The notes under the pieces are model-generated. The model saw nothing but the letters and a program-made list of their open reading frames with translations, was not told the origin of the DNA and ran no database searches. Shown piece by piece: positions 1 through 5,520 of a stretch of DNA of 6,166 nt (within the stretch, counting starts at the first letter, position 1; every line of letters begins with the position of its first letter). The position numbers were made by a program, and so were the translations under genes. The stretch comes from JANWYT01 sp034432435 (GTDB taxonomy: Bacteria; Chloroflexota; Anaerolineae; Aggregatilineales; Phototrophicaceae): assembly GCA_034432435.1 (NCBI GenBank), contig DAOUBS010000036.1, positions 1-6,166 of the forward strand, written 5' to 3'.

Positions 1-8
1 ACACGTAA

Positions 9-59
9 CCGCTGCCACCCGGCAGCTTTGGGCTGCCCGTCATCGGCGAGCGCCCACGC
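9..59 (+). other. Upstream in-frame extension of the P450 reading frame, cut by a TAA at 6-8
   Basis: Read in the P450 frame, bases 9-59 encode PLPPGSFGLPVIGERPR. This is the proline-rich hinge (PPGxxGLPxIGE) found just before the first helix of CYP120/CYP26-type P450s, so it is real coding sequence. It contains no ATG, GTG or TTG, and the codon before it (6-8) is TAA in frame. The native start must therefore lie farther upstream in another frame, through a true or sequencing frameshift, or the gene is truncated. One missing C near base 9 would join the upstream frame (reading T-R-N) to this segment, but that repair is inference. Confidence 0.6.
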
Positions 60-1304
60 TTGTTGGATGTTGATTACCTGCTTGCGATGTACAAGAAGTA
101 CGGCCCGGTGTTCAAAACGCGCGTGGTCGGCTTTGGCAATGTGGCCGTCTTCATGGGGCCGGAGGGCAACCGCTTCTTGCTCTCAACCGGCATGCATTTG
201 TTCTCATGGCGCGATGGCTGGCCGATCACGTTTAAGGCCCTACTAGGGGAGTCGCTGTTCGTGCAAGATGGCGAAGAACACCGCATGAAACGCAAGCTGC
301 TTATGCCGGCGTTTCATCGCCAATCGCTGCACAACTACACCGAGACGATGGAGAGCATTGCGCAGCGCTACCTCGCTAAGTGGGAGGCGCAGCGCCGCAT
401 CAACTTCCTGAGCGAGTTCAAGCAGTTCACATTCGAGGTTGCGAGCATCTTGATGACCGGCACCGAACCGGGCGAGAGCACCCAAGAGCTGAGCCGCCAC
501 TTCGTCACGATGACGGCCGGTTTCATCTCGATCCCGATCAACGTGCCATGGCTGCCCTATGGCCGCGCCATGAAAGCGCGCGAGGCCCTGCTGAACTTTA
601 TTGACCGCGCCATTGAGCACCGCCGCCAGCAGCCCACGACTGACGCGCTCTCGCTCTTGGTGCAGACGCGCGATGAGCACGGCAACGGCCTGACCAATCA
701 AGAGCTGCGGGCGCAGATGTTGTTGATGCTCTTTGCTGGGCACGAGACGAGCGCCTCGATGATGACCTTCTTGGCGATGGTGCTTCAGCAGCACCCCGAC
801 GTGCTGGCCAAAGCGCGCGCCGAGCAGGACGCGCTCCAGCTGGGCGACCGGCTGACGATGGACGACATCCGCCGCATGACCTACCTCGACATGGTGCTGA
901 AGGAAGTGGAGCGCATGTACCCGCCCGTGCCCGTGGGCTTCCGCGGCGTGACCGAGACGTTCGAGTTCAACGGCTACACCATCCCCAAAGGCTGGACGGC
1001 GCTCTACCCGATCAGCGTCGCGCACTACGACCCGGACATTTACACCGATCCGAAGCGCTTCGACCCAGAGCGCTTTAGCGACGAGCGCGACGAGAGCAGC
1101 GTCCCCTTCAGCTTGGTAGGGTTTGGCGGCGGGGCGCGCATCTGCTTGGGCTATGCCTTTGCGCAGCTTGAGATGAAGATCATGGCCAGTTATCTGCTGC
1201 GCTACTACGACTGGGACATCCTGCCGGGGCAAGACCTGCGCACGACCTACCGCCCGACGCTCTTCCCACGCAGCGGCCTCGACGTCGAGTTCCGGCGGCG
1301 CTAG
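60..1304 (+). CDS. Cytochrome P450, CYP120/CYP26-like (5' end incomplete or disrupted)
   Basis: Heme-thiolate monooxygenase that would insert oxygen into a lipophilic substrate using electrons from a ferredoxin/reductase partner; no partner gene is in the window. The coordinates begin at the first usable start, TTG at 60, giving 414 residues. That TTG has no ribosome site, and homology continues upstream to base 9, so it is probably not the native start. Visible motifs: KYGPVFKTR near residues 13-20; EEHRMKRK in the C-helix region (72-79); I-helix oxygen-activation motif AGHETS at 226-231; K-helix ExxR as E282-V-E-R285; DPERF at 335-339; heme loop FGGGARICLG at 355-364 with the axial thiolate Cys362 (codon 1143-1145). 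The I-helix through heme-loop region recalls cyanobacterial CYP120A1, a retinoid hydroxylase, so a retinoid, carotenoid or other isoprenoid substrate is possible but unproven. No N-terminal membrane anchor is visible, so it is probably soluble. Confidence 0.93.
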   Translation: MLDVDYLLAMYKKYGPVFKTRVVGFGNVAVFMGPEGNRFLLSTGMHLFSWRDGWPITFKALLGESLFVQDGEEHRMKRKLLMPAFHRQSLHNYTETMESIAQRYLAKWEAQRRINFLSEFKQFTFEVASILMTGTEPGESTQELSRHFVTMTAGFISIPINVPWLPYGRAMKAREALLNFIDRAIEHRRQQPTTDALSLLVQTRDEHGNGLTNQELRAQMLLMLFAGHETSASMMTFLAMVLQQHPDVLAKARAEQDALQLGDRLTMDDIRRMTYLDMVLKEVERMYPPVPVGFRGVTETFEFNGYTIPKGWTALYPISVAHYDPDIYTDPKRFDPERFSDERDESSVPFSLVGFGGGARICLGYAFAQLEMKIMASYLLRYYDWDILPGQDLRTTYRPTLFPRSGLDVEFRRR

Positions 1305-2231
1305 CTAGAGCGTGCGCGCCAGCACAACCCGCTGCTGCGGGGTGGCCTCGCCATCTTTCAGCAGCTTGCCGAGTTCCGCGCTGCCCCACATGGCCAGCGT
1401 GCGATAGCCGGCGCGGTGTGCCCAATCGCGGATAGCCGTCAGCAGGGGGGCAGACTCGGGCTTGTTCGACCAGCAGTAGACCGCTGCCAAACGCGGATCG
1501 TACAGATCCTGCTGACAGCACAAAAAGGCGTCCTGCCCGCTGGCGGAGAGGTGCAGGCGGTGGATTGGCTCGGCGGCGATGCGCGGCACGGCGTCCCACA
1601 CGCCCGGCCACAAGCGATGCCACTGCTGGGCGGCGCTGCCTGTGCGCCCGATGGGCATGTGCCAGCCGTGGATCGTCGTCGGGTCAGCGGCCGGGTGCGG
1701 CACGGCGCGGTAGAAGCCCTGCCCGATCTGCGTTTTGACGTCGTAGCGCGTGAGCGCCTCGAGCTTGGTCAGCCCATAGCGGCTGTAGAACTGGCTGTTT
1801 TCCTCGTCGTAGGTGTAGAGGTTGACCGTGACGCGGCCCGCGGCGGCAGCGTCGTGGAGGATGCCCTGCATGAGCGGGTCGCGCATTTCGGCGTAGCCGG
1901 GCAGCGTCAGCAGTTGGGCGATGTGCCAGTGCTTGCCGTAGGGCGGCGCTTCGACGTTGGGGAACACCTCGGCGTAGGCCACGATCTGATCGCCCTCTTC
2001 GACCACGTAGGGCGCGCCTGCCCCGCGCAGCAGATGGCTGAGCCAGAGCGTGGCGGTGTAGGCGTTCATCCACGGGCCGCCGTGCTGCCACTGCTCGTAG
2101 AGGCTGAGCTGCTCATAGGGCACATCCTGCACGCTGCCATCCGCGGCGAGGCGCTGCCAGCGCTCGATGCGCGCGCGGAACAGGGCGCTGATGGGCAGGG
2201 TGTCTTCGAGTTGGGCGCGGCGCAGAAGCAT
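1305..2231 (-). CDS. GNAT-like N-acetyltransferase, two-part protein
   Basis: A 308-residue protein whose N-terminal half resembles the GCN5-related acetyltransferase fold, which moves acetyl from acetyl-CoA to an amine. It opens with the typical MLLRRAQLED strand-helix start. Residues about 73-90 (APYVVEEGDQIVAYAEVF) match the central strands, and residues 135-165 match motif B, with NSQFYSRYGL at 145-154 as the usual FYxxxGF element. The acetyl-CoA pyrophosphate loop (Q/RxxGxG/A) is not recognisable; LLTLPGYAEMRDPLM stands in its place. Residues about 170-308 form a second, unassigned region that may be a degenerate second GNAT unit. The start at 2231 is chosen because AGAGG lies 7 nt upstream; an ATG 25 codons earlier would add an unconvincing sequence that crosses the likely promoter. 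The substrate is unknown. A binding-only or inactive GNAT is also possible. Confidence 0.75.
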   Translation of the reverse strand: MLLRRAQLEDTLPISALFRARIERWQRLAADGSVQDVPYEQLSLYEQWQHGGPWMNAYTATLWLSHLLRGAGAPYVVEEGDQIVAYAEVFPNVEAPPYGKHWHIAQLLTLPGYAEMRDPLMQGILHDAAAAGRVTVNLYTYDEENSQFYSRYGLTKLEALTRYDVKTQIGQGFYRAVPHPAADPTTIHGWHMPIGRTGSAAQQWHRLWPGVWDAVPRIAAEPIHRLHLSASGQDAFLCCQQDLYDPRLAAVYCWSNKPESAPLLTAIRDWAHRAGYRTLAMWGSAELGKLLKDGEATPQQRVVLARTL

Positions 2232-2238
2232 ACAAGAT

Positions 2239-2243
2239 CCTCT
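2239..2243 (-). promoter_or_regulatory. Ribosome binding site fixing the GNAT start
   Basis: On the minus strand the bases read AGAGG, 7 nt before the ATG at 2231-2229. This supports the shorter 308-residue product over the longer in-frame start at 2306. Confidence 0.6.
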
Positions 2244-2269
2244 GTCGATGGTGTTGCTTGACAGAAGAC

Positions 2270-2278
2270 ATTGTATCA
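2270..2278 (-). promoter_or_regulatory. Candidate extended -10 promoter for the GNAT gene
   Basis: The minus strand reads TGATACAAT, an extended -10 (TGn plus TACAAT, one mismatch to TATAAT). The expected transcript start lies about 30 nt upstream of the ATG at 2231. No good -35 hexamer is seen at 17 nt (AAAATA), as is common for extended -10 promoters. It overlaps one arm of the dyad at 2274-2294. Confidence 0.4.
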
Positions 2279-2294
2279 CAAGGGCAGGGTGATA
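2274..2294. promoter_or_regulatory. Short dyad between divergent promoters, possible operator
   Basis: TATCAC (2274-2279) and GTGATA (2289-2294) form a perfect 6-bp inverted repeat with a 9-nt spacer. One arm overlaps the minus-strand -10 and the other covers the -35 position of the plus-strand promoter, so a bound regulator could affect both directions. A 6-bp dyad can occur by chance in a gap of this size. Confidence 0.25.
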
Positions 2295-2312
2295 TTTTCG
2301 ATTCATTGCGTT

Positions 2313-2318
2313 TATAAT
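2313..2318 (+). promoter_or_regulatory. Candidate -10 box of the serB operon promoter
   Basis: A perfect TATAAT in otherwise GC-rich DNA. A start of transcription near 2325 would leave a leader of about 29 nt before the ATG at 2354. The -35 position at 17 nt (TGATAT, 2290-2295) is a poor match to TTGACA, so the promoter may be weak or activator-dependent. Confidence 0.45.
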
Positions 2319-2353
2319 CAGGCGCGTCCGATTTGAGTTGGAACCGAACCGCT

Positions 2354-3205
2354 ATGACCCCACGTTGGAAAACCTGCGATTTGATCTTCTTTGATTGCGA
2401 CAGCACGCTCTCGACGATTGAGGGCATCGACGAGCTGGCGCGGCTGAAGGGGAAGGAACTGCGCGTCAGCGTGCTGACGGACAAGGCGATGAACGGTGAG
2501 CTTGACCTCTCTGAGGTGTACGGCAAGCGCTTGAAGGCCCTCCGCCCGTCGCTGGCACAGTTGAAGGCAGTGGAAGACCTCTACGCGCGGACGATCGTCC
2601 CGGACGCGCCAGAGGTGATCCACGCGCTGCAATTCCTCGGCAAAGAGGTGTTCATCATCAGCGGCGGTCTGGTGGACGCGGTGCGCGGCTTTGGCCGTCG
2701 GCTGGGGGTCGCGCCCGATCACATCCGCGCGGTCGAGCTGGAGTACAACGAGCTGTCTGGTGAGTGGTGGCGCTATCATGAGCCGCAGGCCCAGCAGCAG
2801 AAGACCTATCTCGAGTATGTCGAAGGCCCCTTGACCGAGAGCAGCGGCAAGACGCAGATCATCGACGACCTGAGCCGCGGGCGGGCAGGCCGCCGCATGA
2901 TGATCGGCGACGGCTCATCCGACTTGGCGACCAAGCCGCACGTGGATCTGTTCGTCGGGTTTGGTGGGGTGGTCGCGCGCGAGCGCGTGCGGCGCGAGAG
3001 CGACATCTTCGTAGAAGCGCCCTCGCTCGCGCCGATCCTGCCGCTGGCGGCGGGGCGCCCGGGCTACGACCGCGTCCGCGGCACGCTGCATCAAGACGTG
3101 TTCGAGCGCGGCCTCGAGTACATCCGCCAGTCGCAAGTCATCTTCCGCGACGCAGACAAGCGCGCGGCCTTCTTGAGCTTATTTGCCCCCTCAGAGGAGA
3201 GTTGA
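2354..3205 (+). CDS. serB: Phosphoserine phosphatase-like HAD hydrolase
   Basis: Predicted cytosolic enzyme that removes phosphate from O-phospho-L-serine, the last step of serine synthesis. The 283-residue protein carries all four HAD motifs: motif I DCDSTLS with nucleophile Asp14 and acid/base Asp16; motif II with Ser103 in FIISGGL; motif III with Lys166 in SSGKTQII; motif IV IGDGSSD with Asp186 and Asp190 for magnesium. EGIDELA after motif I, MNGELDLSEVYGKRL at about 46-60 and LFVGFGGVVARE at 199-210 are specific to the SerB family rather than general HAD phosphatases. It is longer than single-domain SerB (about 210 residues) because of a tail of about 55 residues after position 225, and it lacks an N-terminal ACT domain. 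ATG at 2354 is preferred; an in-frame TTG at 2333 lies only about 8 nt after the predicted transcript start. The ribosome site is weak (GGAA, about 11 nt upstream). First gene of a three-gene operon. Confidence 0.85.
   Translation: MTPRWKTCDLIFFDCDSTLSTIEGIDELARLKGKELRVSVLTDKAMNGELDLSEVYGKRLKALRPSLAQLKAVEDLYARTIVPDAPEVIHALQFLGKEVFIISGGLVDAVRGFGRRLGVAPDHIRAVELEYNELSGEWWRYHEPQAQQQKTYLEYVEGPLTESSGKTQIIDDLSRGRAGRRMMIGDGSSDLATKPHVDLFVGFGGVVARERVRRESDIFVEAPSLAPILPLAAGRPGYDRVRGTLHQDVFERGLEYIRQSQVIFRDADKRAAFLSLFAPSEES
3193..3199 (+). promoter_or_regulatory. Ribosome binding site for the HAD-IA gene, inside the end of serB
   Basis: AGAGGAG ends 9 nt before the GTG at 3209 and lies in the last codons of serB. 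It supports the GTG start and suggests coupled translation. Confidence 0.6.
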
Positions 3206-3208
3206 ACG

Positions 3209-3868
3209 GTGTTTGAAGGCATCATCTTCGACATGGACGGCACGCTGGTGGACAGCGAGATCGTTTGGCAGCGGGCGGAGCACGAGCTGTTTGAAGCGCG
3301 CGGCCTCATCTACAACGACGCCGTGCGCGAGCAGGTGATCGGCCTGCGCTTGGACGAGTTCTTCGCGCAGTTGATCGCGCTCTACGGCCTAGATGAAACA
3401 GTTGAGGCGCTCTCAGCCGAGCTGCAAGACCGTCTGATCGCCTACATCGACTTGATCGAGCGTAAGCCGGGCGCGCAGGAGATGATCGACTACGCGGCGG
3501 CGCTGGGCGTGCCGTTCTGCATCGCGTCGTCCTCACCGCTGCGCATCATCGAGGCGGTAGTGGCAGCGCAGGGCTGGTCGAGCGTCATCACCCGCTTCTA
3601 CAGCGCCGACGACGTCGCGCAGGGGAAGCCCGCCCCCGACATTTACCTGCACGCCTGTGAGCAGTTGCAGGTAGACCCGCAGCGCAGCCTCGCATTGGAG
3701 GACAGCCCGAACGGGGCGCGCTCAGCGGTGAGCGCAGGCATGACCTGCGCCGTCGTGCCGGATTACCACAGCACGCCCGACAAGTTCACCGCCATCACGC
3801 CGCACGTATACGGCTCGCTGCATGACGTGCTCGACGCGCTCAAAGGAGGACGCCTCAGCCGTGTTTAA
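3209..3868 (+). CDS. HAD-IA family phosphatase / beta-phosphoglucomutase-like protein
   Basis: A 219-residue haloacid dehalogenase-like hydrolase, subfamily IA, probably a cytosolic small-molecule phosphatase. Motif I is DMDGTLVDSE with Asp8 and Asp10. Motif II is IASSSP with Ser107 or Ser108. Motif III is GKPAPDIY with Lys140. Motif IV is LEDSPNGARSA with Glu164 and Asp165. The helical cap fills about residues 15-85, as in beta-phosphoglucomutase and YqaB-like sugar-phosphate phosphatases. Length and motifs are complete, so it should be active, but the substrate cannot be read from sequence. GTG start 3 nt after the serB stop; its own stop overlaps the next gene by 8 nt. Sitting between serB and the serA homologue, it may act on a phosphorylated three-carbon or sugar metabolite of the same pathway, or clear a toxic side product; this is inference. 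Confidence 0.88.
   Translation: MFEGIIFDMDGTLVDSEIVWQRAEHELFEARGLIYNDAVREQVIGLRLDEFFAQLIALYGLDETVEALSAELQDRLIAYIDLIERKPGAQEMIDYAAALGVPFCIASSSPLRIIEAVVAAQGWSSVITRFYSADDVAQGKPAPDIYLHACEQLQVDPQRSLALEDSPNGARSAVSAGMTCAVVPDYHSTPDKFTAITPHVYGSLHDVLDALKGGRLSRV
3842..3849 (+). promoter_or_regulatory. Strong ribosome binding site that decides the serA start
   Basis: AAAGGAGG, close to a perfect anti-16S match, lies 11 nt before GTG at 3861 and within the end of the upstream gene. It favours GTG 3861 over the in-frame ATG at 3822, which lies upstream of this site and would add 13 residues unlike the family N-terminus. Confidence 0.65.
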
Positions 3869-5450
3869 CGTCCTAGTTGCCACCGATTTGACCCCGCCCA
3901 GCCTTGAACTGCTCAAGCAAGCAAAAAATGTGCACGTGACCGAGGTCGCCCCCAACCTGACCGCGATCAAGGCGCACCTCGCGCAGGCGCACGCCCTCAT
4001 CATCCGCAGCGATTTGGCGATCGACGCTTCCACCCTTGAGGCCGCCCCGCAGTTGAAACTCATCGCATGTGTGTCGATCAACGTGAACAACATCGACATG
4101 CAAACGGCCACGGAACGCGGCATCCTCGTGATGAACACGCCGGGGGCGAGCGCTATTGCCGCCGGGGAGCACACGCTGGCGCTTATGCTGGCGCTGGCGC
4201 GGCGGCTCGTCAGCGCGCACGACATTATGCGGCGCGGCTTGTGGCTGCTCGATCGCTCACGGCAGGCCGGCATCCAGCTGATGGGCAAGACCGTCGGGAT
4301 TATCGGGCTAGGGCGCGTGGGCAGCATCGTCGCCCAGCGCTGCTTGGCGTTTGGGATGAACGTGCTGGCCTACGACCCATACATCAGCGATGATCTGGTG
4401 ACGGACGCGCGGGTACAGCTCGTCTCGCTGCGCGACCTGCTGGCGGACAGCGACATCGTGACGCTGCACACGCCCAGCACGCGCGAGACGCAGAACATGG
4501 TCAACGCTGATTTTCTCGCCCAGATGAAGCACGGGGCGTACCTCATCAACACGGCGCACGGCAGCTTGATCGACGAGCAGGCGCTGGCCGAAGCGCTGCG
4601 CAGCGGGCGCGTGGCCGGCGCAGCGGTGGACGTCTACCGCGAGACGCCGCCTTATCACTCGCCGCTGATTGGGTTAGAGAATGTCATCCACACCCCCAAC
4701 ATCGGCGATAACACCGTAGAGGCCATGCAGGACGTGTCCACGCGGGTCGTGGAGCAGGTGCTGGACGCGCTGCGCGATGTGGACTATCGTAACGTGGTCA
4801 ACCTGCCACTGCTGCCGGGCGTGGACTATGAGACGATCCGCCCGTTGATGCACTTGGCGCGCTGCATGGGCAGCGTCGTCTTTACGCTGGCGCGGCATCC
4901 GATTCAATCTGTGGCAGTGCAGATCAACGGTGATGAGCTGTCCGGGCTGATTAAGCCGATCACCGTCGGGCTGCTGCAAGGGCTGCTGCTGCCGATGATG
5001 GGCGAGCGGGTGAGCGCGGTCAACGCCCCGCTGCTGGCCGCCGAACGCGGCTGGCGCGTCACCCAGACGAAAAAGCTGCCCAGCGGCGAGTACTCGAACA
5101 CGGTGACCTGCGCTGTCACGCTGGAGGACGGCGAGACCATCGTCATCACCGGCACGCTGCTCGACAAGCGCGAGCCCCACATCGTCCGCATCAACCAGTA
5201 CCGCATGAACTTCATCCCGCAGGGCTACCTGCTGCTGATGGGCAGCTACGACCGCCCCGGCGTCATCGGGCGGGTGGGCACGCTGCTCTCAGAGCGGCAG
5301 GTGAACATCGCCAGTTGGCACACAGGCCGCACCGAGCCAGGCGGCAACACGCTCACCGTCCTCACGCTGGATGAACCTGTGCCCGACGACGTCATGGCCG
5401 AGCTGCGCGCGCTCGACTTTGTGCGCCACGCTCATCAGTTGAAGATCTGA
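3861..5450 (+). CDS. serA: SerA-type D-3-phosphoglycerate dehydrogenase homologue with altered catalytic residues
   Basis: Long-form PGDH architecture, 529 residues as in mycobacterial and animal enzymes. An N-terminal catalytic segment covers about 1-95 and the Rossmann domain about 96-285, with GLGRVG at 149-154 and an NAD-type Asp172 in LAYDPY. The allosteric substrate-binding (ASB) region spans about 315-450, with VNAPLLAAERG at 387-397. The ACT domain spans about 456-529 (DRPGVIGRVG; VNIASWHTGR), the usual serine-feedback site. Active PGDH oxidises 3-phosphoglycerate with NAD+ using Arg, Glu and His. Here those positions hold His233 (INTAHG for NxARG), Thr262 (VYRETPP for VFxxEP) and Asn280 (HTPNIG for xTPHxG). 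The loops ACVSINVNNID (69-79) and NTPGASAIAAGEH (92-104) also depart from family consensus. The fold and regulation are confident; dehydrogenase activity is doubtful. It could be a serine-binding pseudoenzyme, a dehydrogenase with other chemistry, or a lineage variant. Last gene of the operon, 8-nt overlap with the HAD gene. Confidence 0.88.
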   Translation: MFNVLVATDLTPPSLELLKQAKNVHVTEVAPNLTAIKAHLAQAHALIIRSDLAIDASTLEAAPQLKLIACVSINVNNIDMQTATERGILVMNTPGASAIAAGEHTLALMLALARRLVSAHDIMRRGLWLLDRSRQAGIQLMGKTVGIIGLGRVGSIVAQRCLAFGMNVLAYDPYISDDLVTDARVQLVSLRDLLADSDIVTLHTPSTRETQNMVNADFLAQMKHGAYLINTAHGSLIDEQALAEALRSGRVAGAAVDVYRETPPYHSPLIGLENVIHTPNIGDNTVEAMQDVSTRVVEQVLDALRDVDYRNVVNLPLLPGVDYETIRPLMHLARCMGSVVFTLARHPIQSVAVQINGDELSGLIKPITVGLLQGLLLPMMGERVSAVNAPLLAAERGWRVTQTKKLPSGEYSNTVTCAVTLEDGETIVITGTLLDKREPHIVRINQYRMNFIPQGYLLLMGSYDRPGVIGRVGTLLSERQVNIASWHTGRTEPGGNTLTVLTLDEPVPDDVMAELRALDFVRHAHQLKI

Positions 5451-5487
5451 GCGCAACAAAAGCCTGACAACGCGCGGCGTGGGTTCA

Positions 5488-5496
5488 TGCTATGAT
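5488..5496 (+). promoter_or_regulatory. Candidate extended -10 promoter for the lipoprotein gene
   Basis: TGCTATGAT is an extended -10 (TGn plus TATGAT, one mismatch). A CTGACA at 5464-5469 is too far away (21-nt spacer) to be a standard -35. The predicted transcript start is near 5503, about 18 nt before the ATG. The lipoprotein is therefore probably transcribed separately from serA. Confidence 0.4.
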
Positions 5497-5520
5497 AGAC
5501 GTGCCAAGTAAGGGGGAACC

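Noticed and set aside
243..1232. Long minus-strand open frame opposite the P450
   Set aside because: It is a by-product of high GC. The translation is rich in His, Arg, Ala and Val with no domain, while the plus strand carries full P450 motifs.
1684..2091. Second minus-strand frame inside the GNAT gene
   Set aside because: Arg/Ala/Pro-rich out-of-frame translation of the same coding DNA.
1416..2261. Plus-strand open frame opposite the GNAT gene
   Set aside because: No recognisable motif and a composition typical of GC-rich shadow frames; the minus strand has a ribosome site and GNAT-like motifs.
2258..2263. Perfect TTGACA as a -35 box for serB
   Set aside because: The position 17 nt downstream (AGGGCA, 2281-2286) is not a -10 box, and TATAAT at 2313 is much too far away (49-nt spacer).
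2232..2306. N-terminal extension of the GNAT protein starting at 2306
   Set aside because: The extra 25 residues are not family-like and cross the candidate -10; the ATG at 2231 has a well-placed AGAGG.
3822..3860. ATG at 3822 as the start of serA
   Set aside because: It lies upstream of the strong AAAGGAGG site, adds residues unlike the family N-terminus, and would enlarge the overlap with the HAD gene to 47 nt.
3722..4327. Minus-strand frame across the HAD/serA junction
   Set aside because: It runs opposite two well-supported genes, with low-complexity Ser/Ala/Arg content and no plausible ribosome site identified.
4674..5180. Minus-strand frame opposite the serA ASB region
   Set aside because: Gln/His/Arg-rich shadow of a conserved domain on the plus strand.
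5451..5487. Intrinsic terminator after serA
   Set aside because: No stable hairpin with a T-run is visible between the serA stop and the next promoter.
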